From Pseudomonas sp. JAI120 (GTDB taxonomy: Bacteria; Pseudomonadota; Gammaproteobacteria; Pseudomonadales; Pseudomonadaceae), in assembly GCF_014207255.1 (NCBI RefSeq), contig NZ_JACHCZ010000001.1:732592-796591 (forward strand): a DNA stretch of 64,000 bases. Reading direction: 5' to 3'. Shown piece after piece: positions 61,295 through 64,000 of the stretch. Position 1 is the first letter of the stretch, and each line of letters begins with the position of its first letter. The position numbers and the translations under genes are program-made. Under the pieces are notes generated by a model. That model saw nothing but the letters and a program-made list of their open reading frames with translations, did not search any database and had not been told where the DNA came from.

Positions 61295-61559
61295 CTCTTG
61301 ATCTTGATCTCAGGCGCCCCATCAAACACGCTGGCCGAACGCAGGCTTGAATCCGTGGCTAACCCGGCAGGACGCCGGGTTAGCCACGGATTCAAGCCTG
61401 CGTTCGGGCACACCGAGCCTAGGCGAGGTGCCGAGTGTTGGGGCAAGAGCCCTTTTGGTTACTTTGGGCTGGGCCGGCATTCCGGCTCTTTTCCAAAAGT
61501 GACCCGCCGTAAGGGCGGAACCCTAAGTGGCAGTTACCGCAGCAACGGATATGTACTCG
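61295..61559 (+). repeat. Structured intergenic repeat, copy B
   Basis: The same flanks and orientation as copy A at 18768-19061. The centre is a perfect 34-bp inverted repeat (61335-61368 with 61374-61407, loop AGGAC), different from copy A. The 5-bp stem near the right end is CCGCC/GGCGG (61504-61508 with 61514-61518), a compensatory change relative to copy A. The 577-bp gap between the DUF1543 and ppiC genes is otherwise free of genes. Confidence 0.8.
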
Positions 61560-61589
61560 GTCTGATCCAACATCCTGGTCGGCTGTCAT

Positions 61590-61637
61590 GCCGCCATCGG
61601 GAGCAAGTCGAATCGTCGCACCGCCCCTCCCACATTT
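61590..61637. repeat. REP-type sequence with internal insertion
   Basis: GCCGCCATCGGGAGCAAG, then TCGAATCGTCGCACCG, then CCCTCCCACATTT. It matches the REP at 19093-19125 apart from the inserted middle. It follows copy B as the other follows copy A. Confidence 0.55.
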
Positions 61638-61797
61638 GATCTCTATGCATCAGGCAGATATCAGTCTGCTCTGGATCTCACTCCATCACGCCAATACCCA
61701 AGCTCAACGCACCAACCAGAAACCCAGCGGAACTTTGCCAGGAAATAACCGCCTGAATCCGGTACGCTCACCGTTTTTACTCAAGGAGTTAATCCCC

Positions 61798-62079
61798 ATG
61801 GCCAAAGCCACCGCCCGTCACATCCTTGTTGCCACTGAAGACAAGTGCAACGAACTCAAGGCCCAAATCGAAGGCGGCGCCGATTTCGCAGAAATCGCCA
61901 AAGCCAACTCCAGCTGCCCATCCAGCCGCCAGGGCGGTGACCTGGGTTCGTTCGGTCCAGGCCAGATGGTTAAAGAATTCGACACCGTCGTCTTCAGCGC
62001 CCCGGTCAACACCGTGCAAGGCCCGGTGAAAACCCAGTTCGGCTACCACCTGCTGGAAGTCACCAGCCGCCAGGACTGA
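61798..62079 (+). CDS. ppiC: Peptidyl-prolyl cis-trans isomerase, parvulin type
   Basis: 93 residues from MAKATARHILVATEDKC, with CAAGGAG before the ATG. It is a single parvulin domain with the signatures ARHILV, GDLGSFGPGQMV, FDTVVFSAPVN and QFGYHLLEV. It assists cytoplasmic protein folding by isomerising X-Pro bonds. A good terminator hairpin follows. Confidence 0.95.
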   Translation: MAKATARHILVATEDKCNELKAQIEGGADFAEIAKANSSCPSSRQGGDLGSFGPGQMVKEFDTVVFSAPVNTVQGPVKTQFGYHLLEVTSRQD

Positions 62080-62103
62080 TCCCGTCCGCGCTGCTGCTTG
62101 AAA

Positions 62104-62131
62104 CAACGGCCCGCCTTTTGGTGGGCCGTTG
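62104..62131 (+). terminator. Hairpin terminator after ppiC
   Basis: Arms 62104-62115 and 62120-62131 form a 12-bp stem with one G-T pair and a TTTT loop, 25 bp after the stop codon. No T-tract follows, so termination efficiency is uncertain. Confidence 0.65.
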
Positions 62132-62209
62132 TGCATGTGACGACTGGCGACGCTGATGCTGTTAGCGTACAAATCCTTATTCTTCTTCACCCGGCGTTCA
62201 AGGCTGACA

Positions 62210-64000
62210 ATGCGATTGGCTTTTTCCAGACTGCTCAGTACCTCCCTGGCCCTGCTGCTGGCCAGCACCGCCGTGATCGCGGCGCCCCAACCGTCAATGA
62301 CCGTGTACGGCGAGCCGGCCAAGTATCCCGCCGGTTTCAGCCATTTCGACTACGCCAACCCCAACGCCCCCAAGGGTGGCAGCCTGCGACGCTCGGCGAT
62401 TGAAATCGGACGTTTCGACCATGTGCTGCCGTATATCGACAAAGGCATCGGCGTCTCCCAGGTCGACGGCTGGCTGTATGCGCCCCTGGCCCTGCGCTCC
62501 CTGGACGAACCCTATACGGTGTATGGCCTGGTTGCGGAGAAGATGGACCGCGCGGACGACGGCCTGTCCCTGCGTTTCTTCCTCAACCCCAAGGCGCGTT
62601 TTGCCGATGGCAAGCCGATCACCGCCGAGGATGTGCGCTACAGCTTCAACCTGCTGATGACCCAAGGCAGCCTGCGCTTTCGCACGTTGTTCGCTGACGT
62701 CAAGCACGTCGAAGTCGAAGGCCCGCGCCAGGTCCGTTTTGATTTTTCCAGCAACGAAAACCGCACCCTGCCCCTGGATATCGCCACCCTGCCGGTGTTC
62801 CCCGAGCACTGGTGGAAGACCCGCGACTTCGCCAACGGCGGTGGCTACGAAGCCCCCCTGGGCAGCGGCCCGTACAAGGTCGGCAAGATCGACTCGGGCA
62901 GCACCATCACCTTTACCCGCGACCCCGACTGGTGGGGCAAGGACCTGCCCGTCAGCCGCGGCCTGTACAACTTCGATCACCTGAGCCTGGAGTACTTCGG
63001 CGACACCGAAGTGGCCCGCCAGGTATTGCGTGGGGGCGCCTACGACTTCAACCGTGAGTTTTCCGCCACCGGCTATTCCATCGGCTACAACGGCCCGGCC
63101 CTGGACGATGGCCGCCTGCAACGCGCGCACTTGGCCAAGGACATGCCGCAACCGGCCCAGGGTTATGTGTTCAATGTGCAAAAACCAATGTTCAAGGACC
63201 GTCGCGTGCGCCAGGCCCTGGCGATGCTGTGGGACTTCGAATGGGCCAACCGGCAGATGATGCGCAACGTGTACATCCGCCAGCAAAGCTACTTCTCCAA
63301 TAGCCCGTTGGCCGCCACCCAGCTGCCCACCCCGGAAGAACTGGCGATTCTCGAACCCTTGCGCGGGCAGATTCCCGACGAGGTGTTCACCCAGGTGTTC
63401 AAGGCGCCGGTCACCGATGGCAGCGGCATGATCCGTGACAAGCAGCTGCAAGCCCTGGCGCTGCTGGAAGACGCCGGCTGGAAGCCAGACGGCGACAAAC
63501 TGGTCAACGCCGAGGGCGAGCCGCTGGCGTTCACCTTCCTCAATGCCCAGAACGGGCTGGAACGCCTACTGTTGCCGTACAAACGCAACCTGGCGCAGAT
63601 CGGCATCACCCTGAATATCCGCCGCATCGATTCTTCGCAATACGTCAACCGCTTGATGGCCCGCGACTACGACATGATCGTCACCGGCTTCCCGGTGACC
63701 ACGTCGCCCGGCATGGAGCTGTACAACTACTTCGGCTCGACCGCCGCGTTCGATCCGGGCGCCAACAACTACATGGTGCTCAAGGACCCAGCCGTCGACA
63801 GCCTGATCAAGGGCCTGGTCAAGGCCGACACCCAGGCGCAGATGCTTACCTATGCCCATGCCCTGGACCGGGTGCTGCAATGGAATTACCTGTGGATCCC
63901 CAATTACTACCCGCCCGGCACCTCCGCCGCTTGGTGGAACCGCTTCGGCCGCCCGGCCATCGAGGCCAGGAATGATGAAGCCCTGGAAACCTGGTGGGAA
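62210..64000 (+). CDS. Extracellular solute-binding protein family 5 (YejA-like), 3' truncated by window
   Basis: An open frame of 597 codons from ATG 62210 to the window end. The signal peptide (LLSTSLALLLASTAVIAAPQ, cleavage after IAA) leads into MTVYGEPAKYPAGFSHFDYA and NPNAPKGGSLRRSAIE, then PLALRSLDEPYTVYGLVAEK, ADGKPITAEDVRYSFNLLM and PLGSGPYKVGKI, all of the oligopeptide-binding SBP_bac_5 family and closest in style to YejA. It would deliver peptides to an ABC importer, expected to be encoded downstream outside the window. Confidence 0.93.
   Translation, partial: MRLAFSRLLSTSLALLLASTAVIAAPQPSMTVYGEPAKYPAGFSHFDYANPNAPKGGSLRRSAIEIGRFDHVLPYIDKGIGVSQVDGWLYAPLALRSLDEPYTVYGLVAEKMDRADDGLSLRFFLNPKARFADGKPITAEDVRYSFNLLMTQGSLRFRTLFADVKHVEVEGPRQVRFDFSSNENRTLPLDIATLPVFPEHWWKTRDFANGGGYEAPLGSGPYKVGKIDSGSTITFTRDPDWWGKDLPVSRGLYNFDHLSLEYFGDTEVARQVLRGGAYDFNREFSATGYSIGYNGPALDDGRLQRAHLAKDMPQPAQGYVFNVQKPMFKDRRVRQALAMLWDFEWANRQMMRNVYIRQQSYFSNSPLAATQLPTPEELAILEPLRGQIPDEVFTQVFKAPVTDGSGMIRDKQLQALALLEDAGWKPDGDKLVNAEGEPLAFTFLNAQNGLERLLLPYKRNLAQIGITLNIRRIDSSQYVNRLMARDYDMIVTGFPVTTSPGMELYNYFGSTAAFDPGANNYMVLKDPAVDSLIKGLVKADTQAQMLTYAHALDRVLQWNYLWIPNYYPPGTSAAWWNRFGRPAIEARNDEALETWWE

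Noticed and set aside
61259..61639. 126-codon ORF in the repeat block near 61.4 kb
   Set aside because: Runs through the perfect palindrome and REP of repeat copy B; no ribosome-binding site and no conservation with copy A in the centre.

Overview
The window is chromosomal DNA of a fluorescent-group Pseudomonas. It is GC-rich, carries Pseudomonas-type REP palindromes in its intergenic spaces, and holds families typical of that genus (DUF5629, DUF6388, PraB, very large dermonecrotic-toxin-like proteins, an H2-type T6SS). Genes are dense, with many ATGA/GTGA overlaps. No tRNA, rRNA, CRISPR array, integrase or transposase was seen.

Layout. 1-3.9 kb: the 3' part of sbcC, a glutathione S-transferase, two short minus-strand ORFs, an exported lactonase-fold beta-propeller protein and a DUF5629 protein. 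4.0-13.6 kb: two giant tandem paralogues (1618 and about 1551 aa) resembling the Pseudomonas dermonecrotic-toxin-domain proteins. 13.6-18.5 kb: an RND/MMPL exporter with a YCF48-like partner, divergent from a Gfo/Idh/MocA oxidoreductase. 18.5-19.1 kb: a composite block of intergenic repeats, partly repeated at 61.3-61.6 kb.

19.1-36.3 kb is a lipid and alkane catabolism island. On the minus strand lie an acyl-CoA ligase, thiolase, MaoC-type dehydratase, high-molecular-weight FabG, FadE-type acyl-CoA dehydrogenase, FadL-type porin, two PraB-like proteins, the alkane hydroxylase AlkB and an alpha/beta hydrolase. Diverging from the hydrolase is a plus-strand operon of a Baeyer-Villiger-type flavin monooxygenase, an SDR and a PF10118 diiron-like protein. 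Together these could take up alkanes, oxidise them terminally (AlkB) or subterminally (SDR, BVMO, esterase) and feed beta-oxidation. A 22-bp palindrome is shared by the upstream regions of alkB and fadE. A-rich motifs of the Crc/Hfq type sit beside many of the ribosome-binding sites here.

36.3-38.9 kb: a protein joining a PTS EIIC-like membrane domain to a c-di-GMP phosphodiesterase EAL domain, then a DUF6388 protein. 38.9-59.7 kb: a complete type VI secretion cluster read on the minus strand (tssA-B-C-E-F-G-H, a sigma-54 activator, a tiny lipoprotein, FHA protein, tssJ-K-L-M, PP2C phosphatase, Ser/Thr kinase), with hcp divergent. hcp has a good sigma-54 promoter, and the divergent region carries four TGCGCA boxes in two pairs. 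No vgrG, PAAR or effector gene is present in the window.

59.8-64 kb: an aldo/keto reductase, a DUF1543 protein, the second repeat copy, the parvulin PpiC, and the 5' part of a YejA-like peptide-binding protein that runs off the window end.
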